Under the pieces are notes generated by a model that was given only the letters and a program-made list of their open reading frames with translations, had not been told where the DNA came from and did not search any database. From Chloroflexota bacterium (GTDB lineage: Bacteria; Chloroflexota; Limnocylindria; P2-11E), in the NCBI GenBank assembly GCA_005883775.1, contig VBEU01000045.1:1-18497 (forward strand): a DNA stretch of 18,497 bases. Direction: 5' to 3'. The translations under genes were made by a program, and so were the position numbers. Numbering within the stretch: the stretch's first letter is position 1; each line of letters begins with the position of its first letter. Of this stretch, positions 6,754 through 14,488 are shown one piece after another.

Positions 6754-8690
6754 GGGCGGTTCTCGGCGCTTACGCTGAACGCGATCGGCTCGGTCGTGCG
6801 CACCGCGAACCCGGTCACCGCGACCAGGGCCCGGCGGTCACCTGACGTGTCGACGTCGAAGCTGAGCTCGCCGTTGTCGACCATTCGGCGCTCCACCGTC
6901 GCGCGGTCACCGGCGAAGTGGAGGACCTGGACCGCGAAGCGCTGCGAGACCAGGTTCGTCGAGCGGATGAAGCCGGAGGTCGTCCAGCCGTTGTCGGTCT
7001 CGGCGTCGTCGAGCGGAAGACCGGTGATCTCGATGTCGTCGACCGCGAAGCCGCCGAAATTCAGGTTTCCGTCGGTCACGTACTGGAACCGGAGCTGGAC
7101 CTGCTTCCCAGCGTACGGCGCAAGGTCCGCGGTGAGGTGCTTCCAGCCGGTGGCGGTCTCGCCGCTGGACGATCCGGTGATGCCGTTCCCGAGGTTCTGG
7201 CCGTTCGGGTCCGTCGTCGACGAGGCTTCGGTCCGCAGCGGCGTCCAGTGCGAGCCGCTGTCGCTCGAGACCTCCACATAGGCGTAGTCGTAGTCGGCCT
7301 CGATGCCATACCAGGTCCAGAACGCGAGCTTGGGATCGGCCGCCGTCCGAAGGTCGATGGTCTTCGTCAGCGTGGCGTCCATACCGTCGCCACGATCCGA
7401 CCACCAGAACGTGCGGCCGGAGTGCGGATCGGTCGAGATGAGACGGTTGCTCGTCGGTCCGCCGAATTTCAGCGTGATCTTCCCGCGCGGCAGGTCGACG
7501 TATCTCACCGAGTACTCGTGCACGGTCGATTGGAACGTCCCGCCGGCGTCGACCTTGTCGCCGACGACCACCGACGCGGCCTGACGCGCGGGTGCGCCCT
7601 GCGGGTAGCTGTAGGGCGGATCCACGTTGACCCCGATGAACCCGTTCGCGGCAACGAAGTTGAGCCACTGCTCTTCGACACCGGCCTGGCCACGCTCCTT
7701 CAGCACCGTGTCGAAGTCCGCGGGCGTATCGATGCCTTTCTGCATGAGCGCGCGCACGAGGTCGTCGCCACCAGCGTGTTGACGAAGGTAATCAAGGAAC
7801 ATGTAGGCGAGACCGTAATGCGGCCGCGCGGTGTCGAGATCGGCCCAGTCGTTGAGCTGCGTGTCCGGGGTGCGCAGGTACACCTCGCCATCAGTGGGAT
7901 TGAAGCCATTGTTCCGTTCGCAGAGGACGGCCTGCCCCTCGTTGAACCAGACGGCGGATCGCCGTCGCGTGTTGAACTGGATCATGTGACAGAACTCGTG
8001 GGCGATGATCCGGTCGAGGTCGCTCGAACCTGCGCGAGCGCCGAGCGTGTTGATGTAGATCATCTCCCGCTCGGCGGAAAATTCGTTCACCCACGCCGGC
8101 TCCTCGTCCGAGCCGCTGAAGTAGCCGGCCGCCGAGCCGGGAAGACGCGCGAAGACGAGGTTGATGCGCGGATCGGCGTCGATCCCGGGAGACCACTCCG
8201 ATCCGTACAGCCCACGGTCGGTCGGGTACATATGGTTCTCGAAGCTCGTGCTCGTCGTACGCAGGCCGTTCAGGTCGACGCTCGCGTCGTTCGCGACCCA
8301 CCACTTCGCGTGATCGGTCATGAGTCGGAGGGTCGCCGTGGTCTTGACGTTCTTCTTCGCGGCGAAGTCGTACGTCCAGAAATCGTGCGTGCTTCCGATG
8401 TCCTCGGCCGGAGGAGTCGTGCGAACAGGCTCGAACCCGTTCGCCGGCTGGCCGGAGCGGCCTCGCACCGTTCGCGTGAGCTCGAACCCGTTCGCATACG
8501 GCAGCGACTTGGCGAGGAGCGCCGCGGTCATGTCGAGGCTCGAGAGCGTCGACGACGCGAGCGGCGTCGGCGTGCTCGGCACGGGCGAAGCGGAGGAGTC
8601 CGCGGGCGAGGCGCTCGGCCCGGCCTGGGGCGGGACGCATCCCGCCAGAAGGAGAACGAGCGCGAGGAAGACCCAGCGGCGGCGCGTCAC
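6750..8690 (-). CDS. Predicted lipoprotein with HExxH zinc-metalloprotease domain and immune-inhibitor-A-like C-terminal beta-sandwich
   Basis: From GTG 8690 the product is 646 aa. A lipoprotein signal (TRRRWVFLALVLLLAGC, lipidated Cys18) is followed by a Ser/Pro-rich spacer (19-50). A peptidase-like domain has IIAHEFCHMIQFN (zinc ligands His231 and His235, catalytic Glu232) and, 16 residues on, WFNEGQAV with Glu251 as the likely third ligand, a gluzincin arrangement. A C-terminal domain (about 430-560) resembles the MAM-like domain after M6 peptidases such as immune inhibitor A (VSSDSGSHWTPL, FGGFAVDDIEITG). It likely acts on proteins outside the membrane; the substrate is unknown. The GTG overlaps the alr stop (GTGA) and its stop overlaps galU (ATGA). 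The much longer open frame reaching 9701 is antisense-style shadow sequence across alr. An ANGFExxR motif occurs twice near residues 66 and 83. Confidence 0.88.
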   Translation of the reverse strand: MTRRRWVFLALVLLLAGCVPPQAGPSASPADSSASPVPSTPTPLASSTLSSLDMTAALLAKSLPYANGFELTRTVRGRSGQPANGFEPVRTTPPAEDIGSTHDFWTYDFAAKKNVKTTATLRLMTDHAKWWVANDASVDLNGLRTTSTSFENHMYPTDRGLYGSEWSPGIDADPRINLVFARLPGSAAGYFSGSDEEPAWVNEFSAEREMIYINTLGARAGSSDLDRIIAHEFCHMIQFNTRRRSAVWFNEGQAVLCERNNGFNPTDGEVYLRTPDTQLNDWADLDTARPHYGLAYMFLDYLRQHAGGDDLVRALMQKGIDTPADFDTVLKERGQAGVEEQWLNFVAANGFIGVNVDPPYSYPQGAPARQAASVVVGDKVDAGGTFQSTVHEYSVRYVDLPRGKITLKFGGPTSNRLISTDPHSGRTFWWSDRGDGMDATLTKTIDLRTAADPKLAFWTWYGIEADYDYAYVEVSSDSGSHWTPLRTEASSTTDPNGQNLGNGITGSSSGETATGWKHLTADLAPYAGKQVQLRFQYVTDGNLNFGGFAVDDIEITGLPLDDAETDNGWTTSGFIRSTNLVSQRFAVQVLHFAGDRATVERRMVDNGELSFDVDTSGDRRALVAVTGFAVRTTEPIAFSVSAENRP

Positions 8691-9859
8691 CGTGCGTGGT
8701 ACCCCTCGGCGAGCGTTCTCGTTGCGACGACCTGGCCCCCGCGGAAGTAACGGCGCGGCACGCGCCGGCGGATACCGGTGACGATCTCGTAGTTGATCGT
8801 TCCGCAGGCCTCGGCGAGGTCTTCCGCGGTCTGATTCGCGCCGGCCTGCGCGCCGATGAGGACCACCTCGTCGCCCTCGCGTGCGCCCTCGATGGCGGTC
8901 ACGTCGAGGGTCACCAGATCCATGCAGATGCGCCCGGCGAACGGCACCCGATGACCACGCACCAGGACCGCGCCGCTCTTTCCGGCGACGCGCGGGAGTC
9001 CGTCGCCATAGCCGACCGGTACCGTGGCGATCCGGCCGTCGCGCGGAAGGCGGTACTCGTGCCCGTAGGACACTCCCGTGCCCGCGGGGACGCTCGCGAG
9101 GCGATGAACCCTCGACCGCCAGGTGAGTGCGGGCCGCAGCGGAAGCGCCTCCGCAAGATGGGGAGCCGCGTGCAGACCGTAGATCGCGAGCCCCGTGCGC
9201 ACCGCATTCATCCCTTCGACGGCTCCGAAGGCTGCGACCCCCGCGCTCGCCGCGGCGTGCACCAGACGCGGGCGTTCGGGGATCGAGCGAAGGACCTCTC
9301 GAAAGCGGTCGAGCTGGACGCGATCGTTGGAGGGGTCGGGATCGTCCGCAGTCGCAAAGTGCGTGAAGATCCCGTCGATCTCGAGATGCGGCAGCGATGC
9401 GATCGCCCGATAGCGGGTCGCTGCTTCGTTCACGGGGGCACCGAGCCTCGTGAGCCCGGTGTCCACCTTGAAGTGCACGTGAGCATCGCGGCGAAGCGCG
9501 GTCGCCGCCTCGCTGATCGCGCGCGCCCGCGCGACATCCCAGGTGACGAGCACGAGGTCGAGGGCGACCGCGTGGCCGACTTCGGACGAGTCGGTCGGCC
9601 CGAGCAGCACGAGGATGGGGCCGTTGATGCCACCCTCGCGGAGCGCGAGGCCCTCCTCGATCGTCGCCACGGCGACCATCACCGCCCCGGCTTCGAAGCA
9701 CGTCTCGGCGACCGCTTCGGCGCCGTGGCCGTACGCGTCAGCCTTCACCACGGCGATGATGTCGGCCTTGGCTCGCGCGCGGATGGCTTCGACGTTCGCG
9801 GCGATGGCGTCGAGGTCCACGTCGGCCACGGTCGAGCGGATGGCGTCGGAGGCGGTCAT
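8687..9859 (-). CDS. alr: Alanine racemase
   Basis: Alr interconverts L- and D-alanine with PLP and supplies D-Ala for peptidoglycan stems. The 390-aa product has the N-terminal TIM-barrel signature AVVKADAYGHG with PLP-binding Lys39. It also has KVDTGLTRLG (Lys131, Arg138), MNAVRTGLAIYG with Arg221 facing the pyridine nitrogen, SYGHEY with the second catalytic base Tyr265, VGYGDGLPR, and the AGRICMD loop with Cys312-Met313. One departure is HAAASAG at 201-207 where most homologues read H-x-A-N-S, so the conserved Asn is Ala while the phosphate-contacting Ser is kept. The ATG overlaps the nnrD stop (ATGA) and is preceded by GAGGG. All other catalytic residues are present, so I expect an active enzyme. 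Confidence 0.97.
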   Translation of the reverse strand: MTASDAIRSTVADVDLDAIAANVEAIRARAKADIIAVVKADAYGHGAEAVAETCFEAGAVMVAVATIEEGLALREGGINGPILVLLGPTDSSEVGHAVALDLVLVTWDVARARAISEAATALRRDAHVHFKVDTGLTRLGAPVNEAATRYRAIASLPHLEIDGIFTHFATADDPDPSNDRVQLDRFREVLRSIPERPRLVHAAASAGVAAFGAVEGMNAVRTGLAIYGLHAAPHLAEALPLRPALTWRSRVHRLASVPAGTGVSYGHEYRLPRDGRIATVPVGYGDGLPRVAGKSGAVLVRGHRVPFAGRICMDLVTLDVTAIEGAREGDEVVLIGAQAGANQTAEDLAEACGTINYEIVTGIRRRVPRRYFRGGQVVATRTLAEGYHAR

Positions 9860-10689
9860 CGTCCCTCGACTATTTCACGGAGCGCCCGCGGAAGCGCGTC
9901 GGCGATGTCGGTCGCGAGCGCACCGGACTCTCCGATCTCGCTCGCGAGGAGGGCCCCAACGCGGCCGTGCGCCCACACCCCCGTGGCCGCCGCGGCCAGT
10001 GGGGCGAGCCCGCGGGCGACCAGCGCGGCGATCGCCCCGCCGAGCACATCGCCCGAGCCGCCGATCCCGAGCGTGGGGTTCGGCTGGTCGTGGACGTAGG
10101 TCTTCTTTCCGTCGGTCACCACCGTGACCGCGCCCTTGAGGACGACGACCGTCCCCCACTCCCGCGCGTGCCGCTCCGCGAAGGCCACCCGCGCAGCTCC
10201 GGAGGGAACAACGCCGCCCGCGAGACGGGCCGCTTCGCCGTCGTGCGGCGTGAGGATCGTCTTGGTGGGGAGCGCGTCCCGCCAGGCCTCGGTGCGGGAG
10301 AGCGCGTTCAGTCCGTCGGCGTCGATGACCGTCGTGATCGACCGCGCGTTGCGGAGGGTCGCGATCACGAAGTCGTCGGTCCCGGGCGCGTGCGCAAGAC
10401 CCGGTCCGACGAGCAGCGCGCGCGTCCGTTCGTTCGTGATCGTCGAGACCTGCGCCGCCGCGCTGGCGGCGACGACGCCGGCCTGCGCTTCGGCAAGTGG
10501 AAAGAGCGTGACGTTCGGATCCTCGCCGGCGATGGCCTCGACGACCGTGCGTGCCGCTGCGATCGTCACGACACCCGCGCCGCAGCGGAGGGCGGCCCGC
10601 GATGCGAGCAGGGCTGCCCCGGGATAGCGCAGGGAACCGCCGATGATGAGCACACGGCCGCGCGCCTCCTTCCCCGCATCCTTCGGCAA
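9856..10689 (-). CDS. nnrD: ADP-dependent (S)-NAD(P)H-hydrate dehydratase (YjeF C-terminal domain), start uncertain
   Basis: NnrD repairs hydrated NADH or NADPH with ADP. The product is the stand-alone carbohydrate-kinase-like domain with no epimerase half. Motifs are GRVLIIGGS, PGAALLASRAALRCGAG, LLVGPGLAHAPGTDD, TVIDADGLNAL, ILTPHDGEAARLAG (family usually HPGE), VVVLKGAVTVV, and the anion-hole and catalytic NPTLGIGGSGDVLGG. The first ATG/GTG/TTG in frame is TTG 10689 (277 aa). However, the frame is open further upstream and reads LTERSRPAPLDARVVRAALK-like sequence, which fits the family N-terminus. A CTG at 10752 overlaps the acpS stop (CTGA) and has AGGG 5 nt before it, so the real start may be CTG 10752 (298 aa). 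No epimerase (NnrE) gene is visible in the window. Confidence 0.93.
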   Translation of the reverse strand: MPKDAGKEARGRVLIIGGSLRYPGAALLASRAALRCGAGVVTIAAARTVVEAIAGEDPNVTLFPLAEAQAGVVAASAAAQVSTITNERTRALLVGPGLAHAPGTDDFVIATLRNARSITTVIDADGLNALSRTEAWRDALPTKTILTPHDGEAARLAGGVVPSGAARVAFAERHAREWGTVVVLKGAVTVVTDGKKTYVHDQPNPTLGIGGSGDVLGGAIAALVARGLAPLAAAATGVWAHGRVGALLASEIGESGALATDIADALPRALREIVEGR

Positions 10690-10748
10690 TGGTTTGAGCG
10701 CGGCGCGGACGACGCGAGCGTCGAGCGGCGCCGGCCTCGAGCGCTCGG

Positions 10749-11117
10749 TCAGCGCAGCCCTACGGCGACCGCAACCGCGAGGTCGCGGATATGTGAGATC
10801 GAAACTGACAGAGGGGTCTTGAGCCCGATCGCCTCACGTCGGGCCTCCGCGCGCCCGTGAAGCGTGACCGTCGGTTGGCCAGCGCGAGTTCGACGAATTT
10901 CGATCTCGCGCCAGCCGACACCGCGAACGCCGAGACCGAGGACTTTGGAGACGGCTTCCTTCGCGGCCCACCGACCAGAGAGATGCAGGATGTTCGTGCG
11001 GCAGTACATCTGCTCCCACTCGGTATAGACGCGATCGAGGAAGCGCCGCGGATGCTTCTCGAGCACATTGCGTATGCGCACCGTCTCGATGATGTCGATG
11101 CCTACTTCCGAGCTCAC
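10749..11117 (-). CDS. acpS: Holo-[acyl-carrier-protein] synthase
   Basis: AcpS transfers 4'-phosphopantetheine from CoA to the serine of acyl carrier protein, activating fatty-acid synthesis. From GTG 11117 the protein is 122 aa, the family's usual length. It has the metal-binding start VGIDIIETVRI, FLDRVYTEWE, the central GRWAAKEAVSKVLGLG signature and the C-terminal LSVSISHIRDLAVAVAVG. The frame stays open upstream to 11477, but that stretch crosses the intergenic region and the end of glmS and is not family-like, so GTG 11117 is preferred. No clear Shine-Dalgarno sequence precedes it. It is the first gene of the acpS-nnrD-alr-protease-galU block; acpS next to nnrD and alr is a common bacterial arrangement. 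Confidence 0.95.
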   Translation of the reverse strand: MSSEVGIDIIETVRIRNVLEKHPRRFLDRVYTEWEQMYCRTNILHLSGRWAAKEAVSKVLGLGVRGVGWREIEIRRTRAGQPTVTLHGRAEARREAIGLKTPLSVSISHIRDLAVAVAVGLR

Positions 11118-11301
11118 AAGGGGAATCCGCAGAGCGTCGCACGGCGGGTGGCACCGGTGAGCGGGGTGTGCGCGAGCCGCGGGTGCCCCGGGGACCCGCC
11201 ACGCGGCATGAGCGAAGCGAATGACGCGGTAGGCGGGGAGGGTGCGGCGAGCGCGCGCCCCCGAACCGGGGACAGGACCCGCCGTGCGCGAGAAGCGCGG
11301 T
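11118..11301 (-). other. Structured GC-rich intergenic region between glmS and acpS
   Basis: This 184-nt gap is the largest between genes in the window. Just after the glmS stop, GCGC-TTCTC-GCGC can pair (about 11287-11299), then CCCCG-GTT-CGGGG (about 11259-11271). A strong hairpin lies at 11179-11199, with 6-bp arms GCGGGT/ACCCGC around a self-complementary loop. GGCGGGTCC occurs twice. No T-run follows any of them, so they are not textbook terminators, and no AT-rich promoter box stands out. I see no coding potential. It probably holds the 3' end of the glm transcript, the acpS-operon promoter and leader, or both. Confidence 0.45.
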
Positions 11302-13146
11302 TCATTCGACAGTGACCGCTTTGGCGAGATTGCGCGGCTGATCGACGTCGTTTCCGCGGCGATCGGCGATGTGATACGCGAGCAGCTGCAGCGGCACGAC
11401 TGCCAGGACCGGTGAGAGCAGCTCTTCGACGGCCGGGATGCGAATGACTTCGTCCGCTTTGCCTGTGATCTCTTCATCCCCGTCTGTCGCGATGGCGATC
11501 ACGACTCCGGCTCGAGCGCGAACTTCTTCCATATTGCTGCGGATCTTCTTGTAGACGGAGTCCTTGAGGGCGATCGCGACGACTGGCAGGTCCTCGTTGA
11601 TGAGCGCGTTCGTCCCGTGCTTCATCTCACCCGACGCGGTTCCTTCCGCATGGATGTAGGAGAGCTCCTTGAGCTTGAGCGCGCCCTCGAGGGCCGTGGG
11701 ATAGTTGACGCCGCGCCCGAGGAAGAGGAAGTTCCGCGCCGCGTAATAGCGATACGCGAGCGCTCGGACCTTCGGCTCCTCGCCGAGCACCGCATCGACG
11801 AGCGTCGGCAGATGGAATGCCTCGGCGAGCAGCTGGCGCGATCGCGCGGCATCGAGCGTTCCTCGCCGTTGGCCGAGGTAGATCGCGAAAAGATACAGAT
11901 CCACGAGCATCGCGGCGTAGGCCTTCGTCGACGCGACGCTGATCTCCGGTCCCGCATGCAGATACACGACGTCGTCGGACACGCGACTCGCCTGACTGCC
12001 GACCACGTTCACGAACGACAGAAGGCGCGCGCCCTGCTTCTTCGCCTCTTCCATCGCGGCAAGCGTGTCGGCTGTCTCTCCCGACTGCGTGACCGCGACC
12101 ACGAGCTGACCTGGCGCCACGACCGGCTGGCGATATCGGTATTCACTCGCGAAGTCCACGTCGCAGGGTATGCGCGCGAGGCGCTCGATGAGGTACTTGC
12201 CGACAAGCGCGGCGTAGGACGCGGTGCCGCACGCGACGAAGCTGATCCGCGGCAGCGTCCGGACGAACGCGTCGTCCATCTTGACGTCGCTGTCGAAGAC
12301 GACTCGGCCGCTCGCGCGCTCGACACGACCGAGGAGCGTGTCCGAGATCGCGCGGGGCTGCTCGAAAATCTCCTTCAACAGAAAATGCTTGTATCCGGAC
12401 TTCGCCGCCGCGATCGGGTCCCAGGTGATCTGCTCGACCTTCTTGTCGATCGGCTCGCCGCTGAGCTTCCGGAATCGGACCGCGTCCTTCGTGACGACCG
12501 CGAGCTCGCCGTGGTCCAGGAAGCTCACCGCGCGGGTGTGCTCGATGAGCGCGGGAGCGTCCGAGGCGATGAAGTTCTCGCCCTTCCCGTAGCCGACCAG
12601 CACACCGCCGGCGTTGGAGATGCGCGCAGCGACGATCTTGCCCGGGTCGCGGGCCGACACGAACGCGAGGGCCGCGGCGCCTTCGAGCTTCGGTAGCACG
12701 GCAATGGCGGCATCGTCGAGCGACAGACCCTTGGCGAGCTCCTCCTCGAGGAGGTGCACCACGACCTCGGTGTCGGTCTCGCTCGCGAACCGATGGCCGC
12801 TCGCGACGAGCGGAGCCTTGAGGGCTTCGAAGTTCTCGATGATCCCGTTGTGGATCACGGCGGTCACGCCACCGCAGTCCACGTGGGGATGCGCGTTCAC
12901 CTCGGTCGGGCGGCCGTGGGTCGCCCAGCGCGTGTGCCCGATCCCTGTGTGGCCGTGGGCCGGATGGGTCGAGACGACTGTGGCGAGGTTGTCGAGCTTT
13001 CCTTCCGCGCGAAGGACCTCGAGGGCTCCGTTTTCTTGCACCGCGACGCCCGCGGAGTCATACCCGCGGTACTCGAGGCGTCGAAGGCCGGCCATCAGGA
13101 GCGGCAGCGCCTCGCGCGGCCCGACGTAGCCGACGATCCCGCACAT
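11302..13146 (-). CDS. glmS: Glutamine-fructose-6-phosphate aminotransferase (isomerizing)
   Basis: GlmS converts fructose-6-phosphate and glutamine to glucosamine-6-phosphate, the committed step to UDP-GlcNAc. From ATG 13146 the protein is 614 aa. The N-terminal Ntn glutaminase domain begins MCGIVGYVG with nucleophile Cys2 and has LRRLEYRGYDSAG, GHTRWATHG and HNGIIENF. Two SIS sugar-isomerase domains follow, with FVACGTASYA, TQSGETADTLAAMEEAK and LGRGVNYPTALEGALKLKE, and a C-terminus NLAKAVTVE carrying the presumed catalytic Lys609. Cys2 fixes the start; the open frame continues to 13341 only as shadow sequence over glmM. AAGGAG lies 11 nt upstream inside the last glmM codons. glmM ends just 2 nt before the start, leaving no room for a glmS ribozyme. 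Confidence 0.98.
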   Translation of the reverse strand: MCGIVGYVGPREALPLLMAGLRRLEYRGYDSAGVAVQENGALEVLRAEGKLDNLATVVSTHPAHGHTGIGHTRWATHGRPTEVNAHPHVDCGGVTAVIHNGIIENFEALKAPLVASGHRFASETDTEVVVHLLEEELAKGLSLDDAAIAVLPKLEGAAALAFVSARDPGKIVAARISNAGGVLVGYGKGENFIASDAPALIEHTRAVSFLDHGELAVVTKDAVRFRKLSGEPIDKKVEQITWDPIAAAKSGYKHFLLKEIFEQPRAISDTLLGRVERASGRVVFDSDVKMDDAFVRTLPRISFVACGTASYAALVGKYLIERLARIPCDVDFASEYRYRQPVVAPGQLVVAVTQSGETADTLAAMEEAKKQGARLLSFVNVVGSQASRVSDDVVYLHAGPEISVASTKAYAAMLVDLYLFAIYLGQRRGTLDAARSRQLLAEAFHLPTLVDAVLGEEPKVRALAYRYYAARNFLFLGRGVNYPTALEGALKLKELSYIHAEGTASGEMKHGTNALINEDLPVVAIALKDSVYKKIRSNMEEVRARAGVVIAIATDGDEEITGKADEVIRIPAVEELLSPVLAVVPLQLLAYHIADRRGNDVDQPRNLAKAVTVE

Positions 13147-13148
13147 GC

Positions 13149-14477
13149 CTAGACGAGCTCCTTCTCGGCGACGCGGGCAAGCAAGTCCGCGGTGCTCGAG
13201 GCGACCGTCGAGCTTTGCGCCTCGACGGTGATTCTCAGAACGGGCTCGGTGCCCGAGGGACGGACGAGGAGCCGGCCTGTGGATCCGAGCGTCGCCTCGG
13301 CGCTCTGCTTCGCGGCGCGGAACGCGTCGTTCGCTTCCCACTCGCGGCGGCGCGCAGCCTTCACGTTCCGTGTCACTTGCGGCCAGAACTTCATTTCGTC
13401 GGCGAGCTCGGCCAGCGTACGTCCCTCGGCGCGCATCAGATGCAACACCTCGAGCGCCGTGAGGATGCCGTCACCGGTCGTCGAGTACTCACGGAAGATG
13501 ACATGTCCCGACGATTCACCGCCGAACTGCGCGCCGAGGCGCTCCATCGCCTCCCACACGTACCGATCGCCAACCTGCGTGCGCTCGAGCCGGACGCCGT
13601 CACGAGCGAGCATGTGCTCGAGTCCGCCATTCGTCATGACCGTGCCGACCACGATCTTCGGGTCCAGCTTGTCGTGGCGTATGAAGTGACGTGCTATGAG
13701 CGCAAGCACGAAGTCGCCGTTGTGGGCCCGGCCCCGTTCGTCGATGACGATCACGCGATCGCCATCACCGTCGAACGCGAATCCGGCATCGGCTTTGTTG
13801 TCGACGACAAGCCGCTGGAGCGCCTCCGGAGCGGTCGCACCGCAGCCCTCGTTGATGTTCTGGCCGTCGGGTTTGTCGAAGTACGAGAGAACTTCCGCGC
13901 CGGCCTGCGCGAAGACAGCGGGCGCCACGCGATAGGTCGCCCCGTTCGCGCAATCGAGCGCGATACGCATCCCCGAGAGGCGCGGCGCCTTGGACACGAG
14001 GAACGCCTCGTACTCCTTCACCAGCGCGCGCGAGTCACCGACGAGGCCGATGCCGCCCTCCGTGGGGCGAGGAAGCGTGTCGTCGCCGGTCATGAGCGCT
14101 TCGATCCGGTCCTCGACGCTGTCCGGCAGCTTCTGCGCGCGGTGATCGAAGAACTTGATGCCGTTGTCGGGCGCCGGATTGTGCGACGCGCTGATGACCG
14201 CTCCAGCGACGAACTCATCGGTCTTCGCGAGGAACGCCAGCCCGGGAGTTGGAATGTGGCCGACGAGGCGCACCTCCATGCCGACCGAACACAGCCCGGC
14301 GGCGAGGGCGCTTTCGAGCATGCGGCCGCTCCGGCGGGTGTCGCGGCCGATGACGACCGAGTGCCCCGGCCCACCGAGGACGTGGCCCGCCGCCCGACCA
14401 AGCCGAAGCGCGAGCTCCGGTGTGAGATCGAGATTGGCCACGCCACGGATGCCATCCGTACCGAAGAGCCTGGTCAA
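13149..14477 (-). CDS. glmM: Phosphoglucosamine mutase
   Basis: GlmM interconverts glucosamine-6-phosphate and glucosamine-1-phosphate, linking GlmS to GlmU. The 442-aa product has the four-domain phosphohexomutase landmarks: FGTDGIRGVAN at the N-terminus, AGAVISASHNPAPDNGIKFF with the phosphoserine Ser98, the metal loop FAFDGDGDR (Asp236, Asp238 and Asp240), GGESSGHVIF for substrate recognition and RPSGTEP (406-412) for phosphate binding. The start is a TTG (14477), supported by AGGA 5 nt upstream and by the conserved N-terminus FGTDGIRG three residues in. It begins 11 nt after cdaR. In Firmicutes GlmM binds CdaA and lowers c-di-AMP synthesis; the shared order suggests the same partnership here, but this is inference. 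Confidence 0.97.
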   Translation of the reverse strand: MTRLFGTDGIRGVANLDLTPELALRLGRAAGHVLGGPGHSVVIGRDTRRSGRMLESALAAGLCSVGMEVRLVGHIPTPGLAFLAKTDEFVAGAVISASHNPAPDNGIKFFDHRAQKLPDSVEDRIEALMTGDDTLPRPTEGGIGLVGDSRALVKEYEAFLVSKAPRLSGMRIALDCANGATYRVAPAVFAQAGAEVLSYFDKPDGQNINEGCGATAPEALQRLVVDNKADAGFAFDGDGDRVIVIDERGRAHNGDFVLALIARHFIRHDKLDPKIVVGTVMTNGGLEHMLARDGVRLERTQVGDRYVWEAMERLGAQFGGESSGHVIFREYSTTGDGILTALEVLHLMRAEGRTLAELADEMKFWPQVTRNVKAARRREWEANDAFRAAKQSAEATLGSTGRLLVRPSGTEPVLRITVEAQSSTVASSTADLLARVAEKELV

Positions 14478-14482
14478 GCGAT

Positions 14483-14486
14483 TCCT
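14483..14486 (-). promoter_or_regulatory. Ribosome-binding site for the TTG start of glmM
   Basis: AGGA(A) on the minus strand lies 5 nt before TTG 14477 and just downstream of the cdaR stop codon. It supports a TTG start for glmM, since no ATG or GTG lies near the conserved N-terminus. Confidence 0.5.
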
Positions 14487-14488
14487 GA

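Noticed and set aside
6918..8750. Long plus-strand open frame of about 610 codons, and similar ones at 170-1117, 8696-10099, 13215-14582, 14525-15682 and 16415-18181
   Set aside because: They lie antisense to well-recognised minus-strand genes, have Arg/Asp/Glu-rich composition with no family motifs, and are the expected by-product of high-GC codon use.
8691..9701. N-terminal extension of the metalloprotease frame to 983 residues
   Set aside because: The extension lies entirely over alr in another frame, is Arg-rich, and is followed by a clear lipoprotein signal peptide starting at GTG 8690.
11118..11477. N-terminal extension of acpS to 242 residues
   Set aside because: The extension crosses the intergenic region and the end of glmS, and AcpS proteins are about 120 residues and begin with the GIDIIE-type strand.
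12980..13170. glmS ribozyme upstream of glmS
   Set aside because: glmM ends 2 nt before the glmS ATG, so there is no untranslated leader to hold one.
13147..13341. N-terminal extension of glmS to 679 residues
   Set aside because: GlmS needs its processed N-terminal Cys2; the MCGIVGYVG start at 13146 is decisive.
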